A stretch of 8,397 nucleotides of DNA from Deltaproteobacteria bacterium (GTDB taxonomy: Bacteria > Myxococcota_A > UBA9042 > DTJE01): positions 1 to 8,397 of the forward strand of contig JADHTP010000131.1 in assembly GCA_016784945.1 (NCBI GenBank), in the 5' to 3' direction. Position 1 is the stretch's first letter, and every line of letters starts with the position of its first letter. Made by a program: the position numbers and the translations under genes. The notes below the pieces were generated by a model that did no database searches, was not told where the DNA came from, and worked only from the letters and a program-made list of their open reading frames with translations. Below, piece by piece: positions 1 through 7,380 of the stretch.

Positions 1-1998
1 GATCGTGAAGATCCCGCCCACGTAGAACCGTTCGCCCAGGGGAACGCTGCCGCCGCCGGGGTTGCCAACGTATCCGTAGGTCCCCGACAGCTTCAGCACG
101 CTGCCCAGCACGAAGGGGAAGTACTGCTTGACGTTGGCCACCACCTTGATGAACTCGAAGTCGCTGCCCAGCTGGGGGCCGGCCCACTCCAGGCTGGCGC
201 TTGACATGTTGCCCTTGGTGGGAAACAGGCGATCATCCCGCGAATCGTAGTAGGCGATGGCGGTGATGCTGCTGATGAGACCCTTCTCGAAAAGGTGGGC
301 CACGGGCACGTCCAGGGGGTCCTTCTGTCCGCCGGAATTGATGTCCACGCCTTCGATCTTGTAGGAAACCGACACCCCGAATTCGTCCAGGATGCGATGA
401 CCGATGGTCAGCCGCGCGCCCCGCGTCTCCTTGGTGAAGTTGTAATAGAGCATCTCGTAGTTGAAGGCGTCGAAGCCCAGGGTCCAGTTGGTGTCGAAGA
501 GGTAGGGCTCCTCGAAGGACAGCTGAAAGATGGTCCTCAGGCTGGACAGCACGGCCATCAACGACAGGTTCTGGCCGCGGCCCAGGAAATTCTGCTTGGA
601 GATCTGGGCCTGGAACATGAAGTTCTCGATGGACGAGATTCCCGCACCGATGGTGAAGGAGCCGGTCTGGCGTTCCTTGACCTCCACCACCACGTCCACC
701 TGGTCGGGCAGGTGGCCGGGCTTGGGCTTGATCTCCACGGCCTCGAAGAACCCAAGTCGCTTGATGCGGGCCTCGCTCTTGCGCAGGTTCGTCTCGTTGT
801 AGAGGTCCCCCTCGAAGACCATCAGCTCCCGTCGGATGGTCCAGTCCCGCGTGTCCTTGTTCCCCACGATGTCGATGCGGCCGAAGTAGGCCTTCTCGCC
901 CTTCTGCAGCACGTAGGTGAAATCGATGAGCCGGTCTTCCTTGTGTAGCTGGTGGGCGTTGGCCACCGTGGCGAAGGCATAGCCCTGGTCCTTGTACAGG
1001 TTGGTCAGGGTCATGTTGTCGGCCTGGACGTTCTGCACGTTGAAGATATGGCCCGGCGTGAGGGCCAGCTTCTCCTCCAGTTCCTCCTTGGGGAACAGCA
1101 TGTCGCCGTCCACGGCCACCTTGCCCACGTTGTACTGGTCGCCCTCGTGAACGGTGATGCTGATAACGATGAATTTCCGGTCACGGGACAGCATGACGAC
1201 CGGCGGGTCCACCTTCACGTCGGCGTAACCCTTGGTATTGTAGAAGAGCTCCACGCGTTTCACGTCGTCTTCGAACAACACCGGGGAAAAGGTCCCCACG
1301 CCGGTTAGGAACCCGAGGATCGAGCCCTCCTTGGTGGCCATGACCTCGGCGATGTCCTCGGTCTTCAGGTTGTGGTTGCCCACGAACTCGATCCGCTGGA
1401 CCTCCACCTTGGCGTGTTCACGGATCACAAAGACCACGTCCACCAGGTTGTCCGGCCTCGCCCGGAGCTTCCAATCCACTTCCGACAGGAAGTAACCCTC
1501 AGCCACGTAGTGGTCCCTGATGGCCTGCGCCGATTGTTCCACCCGCTTCAGGTCCAGGATGGTGGCTGACCGTACGGTGATCTTCTTGAGGATGTCCTCT
1601 TCGTCGATTTCGTAGTTCCCGGAGACGAGGACCTTGTCCACGGCCGGGCGTTCCTCCAGGGAGAACACCAGGGCGATTCCGTCCCCGGAGGGGCGGACCG
1701 ATACCTGAACGTCCCCGAAAGCGCCGGTCCCGAACAGGGCTCGCACATCCGCCGACACCCGGCCCGGGTCCATGGGCTTGCCCACGGCGGACTTCACGTA
1801 CCGGCGTGCAGTGGCGCGATCAAACCGCACCAATCCCCGAAAGAGCACTTCCTTCACCAGGGGGGCGGTTTCGACCTCGGTCGCCGCTGCGAGCCCGTCC
1901 TGCGCCACCGATGCCACGGGGGACAGTGTCACCAGTCCGAAGACGCCAATGAACAGCAATGGGACCAGGATGGCCGATGGAAGGACGTTGGTTTTCAA
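1..1998 (-). CDS. bamA: Outer membrane protein assembly factor BamA (3' end outside the window)
   Basis: BamA is the Omp85-family core of the BAM complex and inserts beta-barrel proteins into the outer membrane. I translated 666 codons, open to the window edge. Residues 1-32 look like a signal peptide: MKTN, a long hydrophobic core, then SVA before Q33. Five POTRA-like repeats follow at roughly 47-118, 119-195, 196-290, 291-369 and 370-450. They carry the usual beta-alpha-alpha-beta pattern and the (V/F)xGN signatures (VSGN, FVGN, IVGN). The barrel starts near 450. DSRDDRLFPTKG at 585-596 and GERFYVGG at 655-662 are typical of the family, and the window stops just before the expected loop-6 RGF/RGY motif. 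The start is a TTG at 1998-1996 that overlaps the lolD stop (TTGA), preceded by AGGAAGGGG. No ATG would keep the signal peptide. Translational coupling to lolD is inferred. The family assignment is secure; the exact start is less so. Confidence 0.95.
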   Translation of the reverse strand, partial: MKTNVLPSAILVPLLFIGVFGLVTLSPVASVAQDGLAAATEVETAPLVKEVLFRGLVRFDRATARRYVKSAVGKPMDPGRVSADVRALFGTGAFGDVQVSVRPSGDGIALVFSLEERPAVDKVLVSGNYEIDEEDILKKITVRSATILDLKRVEQSAQAIRDHYVAEGYFLSEVDWKLRARPDNLVDVVFVIREHAKVEVQRIEFVGNHNLKTEDIAEVMATKEGSILGFLTGVGTFSPVLFEDDVKRVELFYNTKGYADVKVDPPVVMLSRDRKFIVISITVHEGDQYNVGKVAVDGDMLFPKEELEEKLALTPGHIFNVQNVQADNMTLTNLYKDQGYAFATVANAHQLHKEDRLIDFTYVLQKGEKAYFGRIDIVGNKDTRDWTIRRELMVFEGDLYNETNLRKSEARIKRLGFFEAVEIKPKPGHLPDQVDVVVEVKERQTGSFTIGAGISSIENFMFQAQISKQNFLGRGQNLSLMAVLSSLRTIFQLSFEEPYLFDTNWTLGFDAFNYEMLYYNFTKETRGARLTIGHRILDEFGVSVSYKIEGVDINSGGQKDPLDVPVAHLFEKGLISSITAIAYYDSRDDRLFPTKGNMSSASLEWAGPQLGSDFEFIKVVANVKQYFPFVLGSVLKLSGTYGYVGNPGGGSVPLGERFYVGGIFTI

Positions 1999-2684
1999 TC
2001 CCCTTCCTCGTGCAGGATCCCGTCCTCGAGCCGGAGTATCCGACCCATGCGGTCGGCGAGTTTCAGATTGTGCGTGGCCACTACGAACGCCACCTCGAAT
2101 CGCTGGTTCAGTTCCGTAAACAGGTTGTGGACCTCCTCGCTGGTGGTTTCGTCCAGATTTCCAGTGGGCTCGTCCGCCAGGATGAGCTTCGGCCTCATGG
2201 CCAGTGCCCTGGACAGGGCCACGCGCTGCTGCTCGCCACCGGAAAGCTCCGCCTGGCGATGGTCCCCCCGGTCCTGGAGACCCACTTCCGACAGCAGTGT
2301 CTCGGCCATCTCCTGCGCCTCGCGGCGAGGGAGTCCGGCGATTATCGCCGGTATCATGATGTTTTCCAATGCCGTAAATTCAGGAAGCAGGTGATGGAAC
2401 TGAAAAACGAAGCCGATGTGGCGGTTCCTGAACGCGGCGAGTTCCCGTTCGGCCAAGGAAAACACGTCCTTACCCATTGCGACCACCTGGCCGCCGTCGG
2501 GACGGTCCAGCGTACCCAGAATGTGCAGAAGGGTGCTTTTTCCCACGCCGGACTTGCCGACGATGGCCACCATCTCACCGGGCTCCACGTCCAGGTCCAG
2601 GCCGCGCAACACCTCGATGACCCGCCCGCCCTTGTGGAACGACCGTTTCAGACCCGAGGCCTGCATCAGTAGAGTCTCAGACAC
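1995..2684 (-). CDS. lolD: Lipoprotein-releasing ABC transporter ATP-binding protein LolD
   Basis: LolD is the cytoplasmic ATPase of LolCDE, which extracts outer-membrane lipoproteins from the inner membrane and hands them to LolA. From the GTG start the protein is 229 aa, close to the family's usual ~230. Counted from that start it shows Walker A GKSGVGKST at 43-51, the Q-loop in FQFHHLLPEF (Q95), signature LSGGEQQR at 147-154, Walker B LILADEPT at 167-174 with the D-loop GNLD, and the switch histidine in ATHN (H205). An in-frame ATG at 2720 would overlap the lolC/E stop by 8 nt and add 12 residues. I prefer the GTG because a good Shine-Dalgarno lies just upstream and because the N-terminus MSETLLMQASGLKRSF then aligns in length with known LolD proteins. 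MacB-type ATPases are similar, but the LolC/E and BamA neighbours favour LolD. Confidence 0.95.
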   Translation of the reverse strand: MSETLLMQASGLKRSFHKGGRVIEVLRGLDLDVEPGEMVAIVGKSGVGKSTLLHILGTLDRPDGGQVVAMGKDVFSLAERELAAFRNRHIGFVFQFHHLLPEFTALENIMIPAIIAGLPRREAQEMAETLLSEVGLQDRGDHRQAELSGGEQQRVALSRALAMRPKLILADEPTGNLDETTSEEVHNLFTELNQRFEVAFVVATHNLKLADRMGRILRLEDGILHEEGD

Positions 2685-2688
2685 TTTG

Positions 2689-2694
2689 CTCTCC
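2689..2694 (-). promoter_or_regulatory. Ribosome binding site deciding the lolD start
   Basis: Read on the minus strand this is GGAGAG, four bases before the GTG at 2684-2682 (six if only GGAG is counted). The in-frame ATG at 2720-2718 has only a GAGGA directly abutting it, too close to work well. This supports GTG as the main start of lolD. Confidence 0.6.
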
Positions 2695-2712
2695 GCCGGC
2701 AACCCACCGGCT

Positions 2713-4215
2713 TCAGTCATTCCTCAACCCGTCGGACGGCGACAGGCCCGCCGCCGAACTGGCCGGATAGAGGGTCGCCAGCAATGCCGCCCCGAGGGCC
2801 GCCAGGACCACCAGTGCGATCTCGTCGGGACGGACTTCCACAGGGAGGTTCCTCAGATAGTATTCCGAGGGCAGTCGAATCCCCGTCCAGGCCACGTACC
2901 CGCAGGAACCCAACCCCAGGACCAGCCCGGCCAGCGTCCCAACGAAACCGATGGTACCGCCGATGGTCAGGAAGAGCCTTCGGACGCCCTTCCTCGTCGC
3001 ACCCAGGCACCTTATCACAGCGATGTCCCGGGTCTTCTCCAGAGTGATCAGCACCAGCGAACCAAAGACGTTGAACGCCGCCACCAGGATCACAAGTCCC
3101 AGCACCAGGAACATGGCCAGTTTCTCGATCTTCAGGGCCGTGAACAAAGATCGGTTGGCCTGAGCCACGGTCCTCACCTCACCCAGTCCCAGGCCCGACG
3201 CCTTTTCCCGGATCAGGCCGGATACGGCCTCCAGGTCGTCCAGGTCATCTAGCATGATCGCCACGCGGTTGGCCCCGCCCAGCATGAACAGGTCCCTGGC
3301 ATCGTCCTGGGTCAGGTAGGCCATCTTGAGATCGTATTCGTACATCCCGCTGACGAAGGTTCCCACCACCCTGAAGGACCGGGTCCTTGGCCTCACCCCC
3401 ATGGGCCCCACGTCTCCGTTGGGTATGACGGCCGTTACCTGGTCTCCCACGGACACCGACAGGCTCCGTGCCAGTTCCTCGCCCAGGATGATCCCGGGCA
3501 GGATCCGCCCCTTGCGGCGGGGCGTCACGTCAATGGCCGGCATCACGTCGGCCCCGTCGCCCGCGGCCGGCGCCTCGGCTTCCACCCTGAAGCCCATCTC
3601 GCGGTCCGACATTACCCGCACCGGCGCCTCGAATGCGTCCAGGGTCCTGCCGCTGACCACCGGATCCAACCAGAGGTCCGCCAGCCTGCCCGCGGGATCC
3701 AGGCCGTGCAGCTTCATCCCGGGACTCATGTTGGTAAGGGAGGTGAGCATGGCCTCGCCCTGTACGAAGGTCTCCACGGTGGTAACGTGGGGCGTGTCTT
3801 CCAGGGACCGCGACACCGACCGGTCGAGGGCGTTGGCCCCGGCGTCTCCCGCCGGATGCACGGTGAGGTGCGGGCTGAACCGGACGATCTTGCCCTTGAG
3901 GTCCGCCTCGAAGCCACCCATCACCGACAGGACCACGATGAGCGCCCAGACGCCGATGGCGGTCCCCATCATGGCAATGAAGTTCTGGCCGGACACTGGT
4001 ATGACCCGCTCCCAGAAACCGCCGTCGTTCTTCCGATAGCCCACGAGGATCCGCAGTGCGAGGAGCGTCTGGTAGGACCCGAAGGCGCCGAAGGCGGCGT
4101 ATCGCCGGAGAACGGCCACCAGCCCGCCGACGAGGAGGGACACCAGGACCACGGCCGCGATCATCACGCCGATCAACTCGATCACGGGCACCAGGAAGTC
4201 CTGGATATCGGACAT
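2713..4215 (-). CDS. lolC: Lipoprotein-releasing ABC transporter permease, LolC/LolE family, with an extra N-terminal helix
   Basis: This is the membrane subunit of the lipoprotein-release transporter, with the FtsX/MacB-type core. Predicted membrane helices lie at about 12-36, 78-100, 366-391, 416-441 and 464-483. The second to fifth match the usual four LolC/E helices. The hallmark SVMGGFEADLKGKI at 97-110 follows the first canonical helix, and NRSLFTALKIEKLAMF at 354-369 leads into the third. The coupling helix EKTRDIAVIRCLGAT is at 393-407. The protein is 500 aa against the usual 400-420. The surplus is an N-terminal helix plus linker (about 45 residues) and a polar insert near 193-237, before LPGIILGEELA, in the periplasmic domain. 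The ATG lies 5 bases after the lysS stop, with TAGG upstream. Only one permease gene is present here, so it may act as a homodimer (LolF-like) or pair with a subunit encoded elsewhere; the C or E designation is not settled. Confidence 0.9.
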   Translation of the reverse strand: MSDIQDFLVPVIELIGVMIAAVVLVSLLVGGLVAVLRRYAAFGAFGSYQTLLALRILVGYRKNDGGFWERVIPVSGQNFIAMMGTAIGVWALIVVLSVMGGFEADLKGKIVRFSPHLTVHPAGDAGANALDRSVSRSLEDTPHVTTVETFVQGEAMLTSLTNMSPGMKLHGLDPAGRLADLWLDPVVSGRTLDAFEAPVRVMSDREMGFRVEAEAPAAGDGADVMPAIDVTPRRKGRILPGIILGEELARSLSVSVGDQVTAVIPNGDVGPMGVRPRTRSFRVVGTFVSGMYEYDLKMAYLTQDDARDLFMLGGANRVAIMLDDLDDLEAVSGLIREKASGLGLGEVRTVAQANRSLFTALKIEKLAMFLVLGLVILVAAFNVFGSLVLITLEKTRDIAVIRCLGATRKGVRRLFLTIGGTIGFVGTLAGLVLGLGSCGYVAWTGIRLPSEYYLRNLPVEVRPDEIALVVLAALGAALLATLYPASSAAGLSPSDGLRND

Positions 4216-4220
4216 AGGAC

Positions 4221-5762
4221 CTACTTCTTCTCCGGACGGAACAGTGGGAACAGGATCACGTCCCGGATGCTTTCGCTGCCGGTCAGGATCATGGTCAGCC
4301 GATCGATCCCGATGCCTTCCCCCGCGGCGGGGGGCATGCCGTATTCCAGGGCCCGGATATAGTCTTCGTCGTATTCCATGGCTTCCTGGTCGCCCACGGC
4401 CTTGGCCTCCACCTGCCGGCGGAAGCGGTCTTCCTGGTCGGCGGGATCGTTCAGTTCACTGAAGGCGTTGGCCACCTCGGCCCCGGACACATAGAGTTCG
4501 TAGCGATCAACCAGGGTGGGATCGTGGTCGCTGCGCCGGGCGAGTGGTGACACCGCCAGGGGGAAGCCCGTCACGAAGGTGGGCTGGATCAGGTGCTCCT
4601 CCACACGGTTTTCAAAGACCGCCATGGCCAGTTCCAGGGACGCGTTCCGGCGGGATTCGTCGTCGGTGCCGGTGTGCTTGGCCCGGATCCTGTCGGCTTC
4701 CTCCCCGGGCACCTCGTTGTCCAGTGCGAAGGTCGCCGCCTGGTCGGGGTCGTTGAAAACGGCCTCCGACGCATCGCAGTACTCCCGAAGGGCGTCGCAG
4801 ACGGCCAGCCGCCTGAAGGGCGACCCGAAGTCCAGGGTTTCGCCCTTGTATTCCACGGAGGTGCCGTCGCCAAGGTCCGTCACCAGGCCCCGGAGCATCT
4901 CTTCCGTGAGGTCCATCAGGTCCGAATAGGTGGCGTATCCCCAGTAGAACTCCAGCATGGTGAATTCGGGGTTGTGCCGGGTGGACAGCCCCTCGTTGCG
5001 GAAGTTCCGGTTGATCTCGTAGACCCTGTCGAACCCGCCCACCACCAGGCGCTTCAGGTAGAGCTCCGGTGCGATACGCAGATAGAGATCCAGGTCCAGG
5101 GTGTTGTGATGAGTCACGAAGGGCCGGGCGTTGGCGCCGCCCAGGACCCGGTGCATCATGGGCGTTTCGACCTCCAGGAAGCCGCGCTCGTCCAGGAAGC
5201 GCCGGATATGGGCAATGATCCGGGTCCGGGTACGGAAGACCTCCCGGGACCCGTCGTTCACGATGAGATCCACGTAGCGCATGCGTTGCCGCTGCTCCAC
5301 GTCCTTGAGGCCGTGCCACTTCTCGGGCAGGGGCCTCAGGCCCTTGGTGAGTACCCGGTAGGTCTCGGCCGCCAGGGTGAGTTCGTCGGTCCGGGTCCTG
5401 AACAGCGTTCCCTCCACGCCCACGACGTCACCCACGTCGGTGAGTTTCAGACGCTGGTAGGCATCCTCCCCCACCACGTTCAGCTTGACGTAGGCCTGCA
5501 GAATCCCCGTGCGGTCGCGAATGCGCAGGAAGGTGGACTTGCCGAAGGAGTTGACCGCCATCACCCGTCCGGCAAGGGACAGGCGGATACCGGCGGCCTT
5601 CAGGCCCGCGGTGTCCAGGTCCCCTCCCTTCTCGTGCGCCTCGGCCGCGGTCCAGGTCGACTTGAAATCGTTGGGGTACCGCTGGCCGTCCAGTTCCTCC
5701 AGCTTGTCGAGCTTTTCGATTCGCTGGCGCCGGATCTCGCTTCCTGTCGTATCTTCGGCCAC
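4221..5762 (-). CDS. lysS: Lysyl-tRNA synthetase, class II
   Basis: LysRS attaches lysine to tRNA(Lys) in the cytoplasm. The chosen GTG start gives 513 aa, normal for bacterial class II LysRS. Residues 60-140 form the OB-fold anticodon-binding domain (LAGRVMAVNSFGKSTFLRIRD). The catalytic core shows MRYVDLI, motif 1 around FLDERGFLEVETPMMH at 190-205, GGANARPFVTHHN at 208-220, motif 2 FRNEGLSTRHNPEF at 254-267 and motif 3 GEGIGIDR at 481-488, ending RDVILFPLFRPEKK. No key residue appears to be missing. The frame stays open upstream to an ATG at 5897, but that extension is translated from the heptamer repeats and looks spurious. It is the first gene of the likely lysS-lolC/E-lolD-bamA operon. 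A TATAAG (minus strand, 5798-5793) with TTGCGA 15 bases upstream is a weak promoter candidate just before it. Confidence 0.97.
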   Translation of the reverse strand: MAEDTTGSEIRRQRIEKLDKLEELDGQRYPNDFKSTWTAAEAHEKGGDLDTAGLKAAGIRLSLAGRVMAVNSFGKSTFLRIRDRTGILQAYVKLNVVGEDAYQRLKLTDVGDVVGVEGTLFRTRTDELTLAAETYRVLTKGLRPLPEKWHGLKDVEQRQRMRYVDLIVNDGSREVFRTRTRIIAHIRRFLDERGFLEVETPMMHRVLGGANARPFVTHHNTLDLDLYLRIAPELYLKRLVVGGFDRVYEINRNFRNEGLSTRHNPEFTMLEFYWGYATYSDLMDLTEEMLRGLVTDLGDGTSVEYKGETLDFGSPFRRLAVCDALREYCDASEAVFNDPDQAATFALDNEVPGEEADRIRAKHTGTDDESRRNASLELAMAVFENRVEEHLIQPTFVTGFPLAVSPLARRSDHDPTLVDRYELYVSGAEVANAFSELNDPADQEDRFRRQVEAKAVGDQEAMEYDEDYIRALEYGMPPAAGEGIGIDRLTMILTGSESIRDVILFPLFRPEKK

Positions 5763-5770
5763 GGGGCAAA

Positions 5771-5777
5771 CTCCACC
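5771..5777 (-). promoter_or_regulatory. Ribosome binding site deciding the lysS start
   Basis: Read on the minus strand this is GGTGGAG, eight bases before the GTG at 5762-5760. It supports that GTG over the distal in-frame ATG at 5897, which lies next to the tandem repeats. Confidence 0.55.
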
Positions 5778-5837
5778 ACGAACGGCCGGTACCTTATAAG
5801 AGTTCAGGGTAGTTCGCAACGACAGGGTCGGGAGGTT

Positions 5838-5865
5838 GATCGTCGATCGTCGATCGTGGATCGTT
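5838..5865. repeat. Tandem heptamer repeat, four copies of GATCGTN
   Basis: Four consecutive 7-bp units read GATCGTC, GATCGTC, GATCGTG and GATCGTT. The last base varies and each unit contains GATC. It lies in the 163-bp gap between the sigma factor stop and lysS. CGATCG within it is self-complementary, so the array could fold or form overlapping small palindromes, but it is not followed by a T-run and does not look like a terminator. Confidence 0.85.
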
Positions 5866-5897
5866 CGGACAGGAACCGGGCCAATATCCAATCCCAT

Positions 5898-5921
5898 ACG
5901 ATTAACGATTAACGATTAACG
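5898..5921. repeat. Tandem heptamer repeat, three copies of ACGATTA plus ACG
   Basis: Three perfect 7-bp units (ACGATTA) plus a partial fourth end four bases before the last base of the sigma factor stop codon. The array is AT-richer than its surroundings and shares only CGAT with the nearby GATCGTN array. Both have the same 7-bp unit length. Its role is unknown. Confidence 0.85.
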
Positions 5922-5925
5922 GAGG

Positions 5926-7380
5926 CTATTCCAGGAACGACGCCAGGCCGCGATCACCGGCGGGGAAACGGAGGCGGCTGAGGGCCTTGACTTCGATCTG
6001 GCGCACCCGCTCGCGGGTCAGACCCACGGCCTGGCCCACCTCTTCCAGGGTGTGCTCGCGCTTCACGCCGATGCCGTAGCGCATGCGGATGACGGCCTCT
6101 TCCTTGGGGGTGAGACTTGCCAGGAGACGCCGGATGGCCACCTGCATGTCCCCGGAAACGGCCTCTTCGAAGGGCTTGACGGCCGCGTCGTCTTCCACCA
6201 CGTCCTTCAGTTCTCCGTCGTCTTCCCCCAGGGGCATGTCCAGGGACACGGTCTTGACCAGCACGCGCTCGGCACGCTCGACCTGTTCCACGGTGAACCC
6301 GGCTTCCTCGGCCACTTTCGCGGCGGTGGGCTCACGGTCCAGCTGGTGGTGAAGCCGCGCGCGGGTCTTCTGCACCTTGCTCATGCACTCCACCAGGTGG
6401 ACAGGGACGCGGATGGTCCGGCCGTGCTCGGCCAGGGAACGGCTGATGCTCTGGCGAATCCACCAGGTCGCGTAGGTGCTGAACTTGTGCCCCAGGCGCC
6501 AGTTGAACCGGGACACGGCCTTCATCAGCCCGATGTTGCCTTCCTGGATGAGGTCCAGCAGGGGCATCCCCCGGTTCATGTAGTGCTTGGCGATGGACAC
6601 CACGAGGCGGAGGTTGGACCGGATCATGCGGGAACGGGACTCCACGGCCATGTGCTGCACCGCGTTCAGCTCCGTAACCAGGTTGGACAGCCGTTTTCCC
6701 TTGAGACCCAGCACGCGTTCCGCGGTGCGGGCCGATGCGGCGCCCACCAGCACGCCGTGGTCCACGTCGATGGTTCCGAAGGCGTTGGTATCGGTTCTGT
6801 CTTCCGGGTCCGGGCCCGTGGCGGAGTCCGACAGCCGCTCCAGTTGACGCCACAGCGTCTTGAGCACCATGCGGACGATCCCGGCGCCGAACCGGAAGTT
6901 GGTGTATTTCTCGAACAGGGTCTCCGGAAGCCACCTGGCCGCCTTGGCGCGGGCCGCCGGGGTACGTTGCGAACGGTTCCACCGCATCCTCAGCGCCTTC
7001 ACTTCGCCCGCGAAGACCTCCAGTTCCGCCGTGAGGGACGGTGTCCAATCTTCGTGACTGCTTTCCTCGAGCGTGGCGATGTCCTGGAGGGCGACTTCAC
7101 CACTGATCAGCCGTTCGGGGAAGTTCAGCAGCAGATCCCGGCAGAAGGGAATGCGCGTCAGGCACTCGAAAGTGCCCGCGTTCCCGTCTTCCATGGCGAT
7201 GGCCAGTTCACGTTCTTCGTCCCGGGTCAGAAGGGGGGCTTCCCCCACGTGACCGAGGTAGGCCAGGATGGCATTGGTGGGCGCGCCCCTGGCCGTTCCT
7301 CCCCGCGACTTCGCCGCGCAGGTACGTTTGGCCACGACGCCGGCCGCAGGGTATTTTTCTTCGAATCCTCTCAACGTCAT
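5926..7380 (-). CDS. RpoD-like sigma-70 family RNA polymerase sigma factor without region 1.1
   Basis: This is a promoter-recognition subunit of RNA polymerase, 484 aa. Region 1.2 is at about 35-65 (NAILAYLGHVGEAPLLTRDEE). A non-conserved region of ~165 residues follows (75-243), resembling a shortened proteobacterial RpoD insert. Region 2 spans 246-331, with NLRLVVSIAKHY, LLDLIQEGNIGLMKAV and HKFSTYATWWIRQSISRSL. Region 3 is at 332-412. Region 4 is at 413-484, with the helix-turn-helix HTLEEVGQAVGLTRERVRQIE. Only about 34 residues precede region 1.2, so region 1.1, normal in primary sigma factors, is absent. Relative to E. coli RpoD, Y425 is His298 and T440 is Ser313, whereas Q437, R451, H455 and E458 are kept. 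The C-terminal end (LASFLE) resembles group 1 factors. It could be the primary factor of an unusual lineage or a group 2 paralogue. The start ATG has AGGGGG eight bases upstream. I saw no convincing promoter. Confidence 0.9.
   Translation of the reverse strand: MTLRGFEEKYPAAGVVAKRTCAAKSRGGTARGAPTNAILAYLGHVGEAPLLTRDEERELAIAMEDGNAGTFECLTRIPFCRDLLLNFPERLISGEVALQDIATLEESSHEDWTPSLTAELEVFAGEVKALRMRWNRSQRTPAARAKAARWLPETLFEKYTNFRFGAGIVRMVLKTLWRQLERLSDSATGPDPEDRTDTNAFGTIDVDHGVLVGAASARTAERVLGLKGKRLSNLVTELNAVQHMAVESRSRMIRSNLRLVVSIAKHYMNRGMPLLDLIQEGNIGLMKAVSRFNWRLGHKFSTYATWWIRQSISRSLAEHGRTIRVPVHLVECMSKVQKTRARLHHQLDREPTAAKVAEEAGFTVEQVERAERVLVKTVSLDMPLGEDDGELKDVVEDDAAVKPFEEAVSGDMQVAIRRLLASLTPKEEAVIRMRYGIGVKREHTLEEVGQAVGLTRERVRQIEVKALSRLRFPAGDRGLASFLE

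Noticed and set aside
5763..5897. In-frame upstream extension of lysS to an ATG at 5897
   Set aside because: The extra 45 residues are translated from the tandem heptamers and their flanks, do not resemble LysRS, and the GTG at 5762 has a good ribosome binding site and gives a normal length.
4593..5912. Long plus-strand open frame opposite lysS
   Set aside because: It is a codon-bias shadow of lysS with no recognisable domain and low-complexity His/Gly/Val/Gln composition.
5838..5921. CRISPR-like array
   Set aside because: Units are only 7 bp, directly abutting without spacers, with no cas genes nearby.
5763..5925. Intrinsic terminator after the sigma factor gene
   Set aside because: The gap has small palindromes inside the heptamers but no stable GC stem followed by a T-run on the minus strand.
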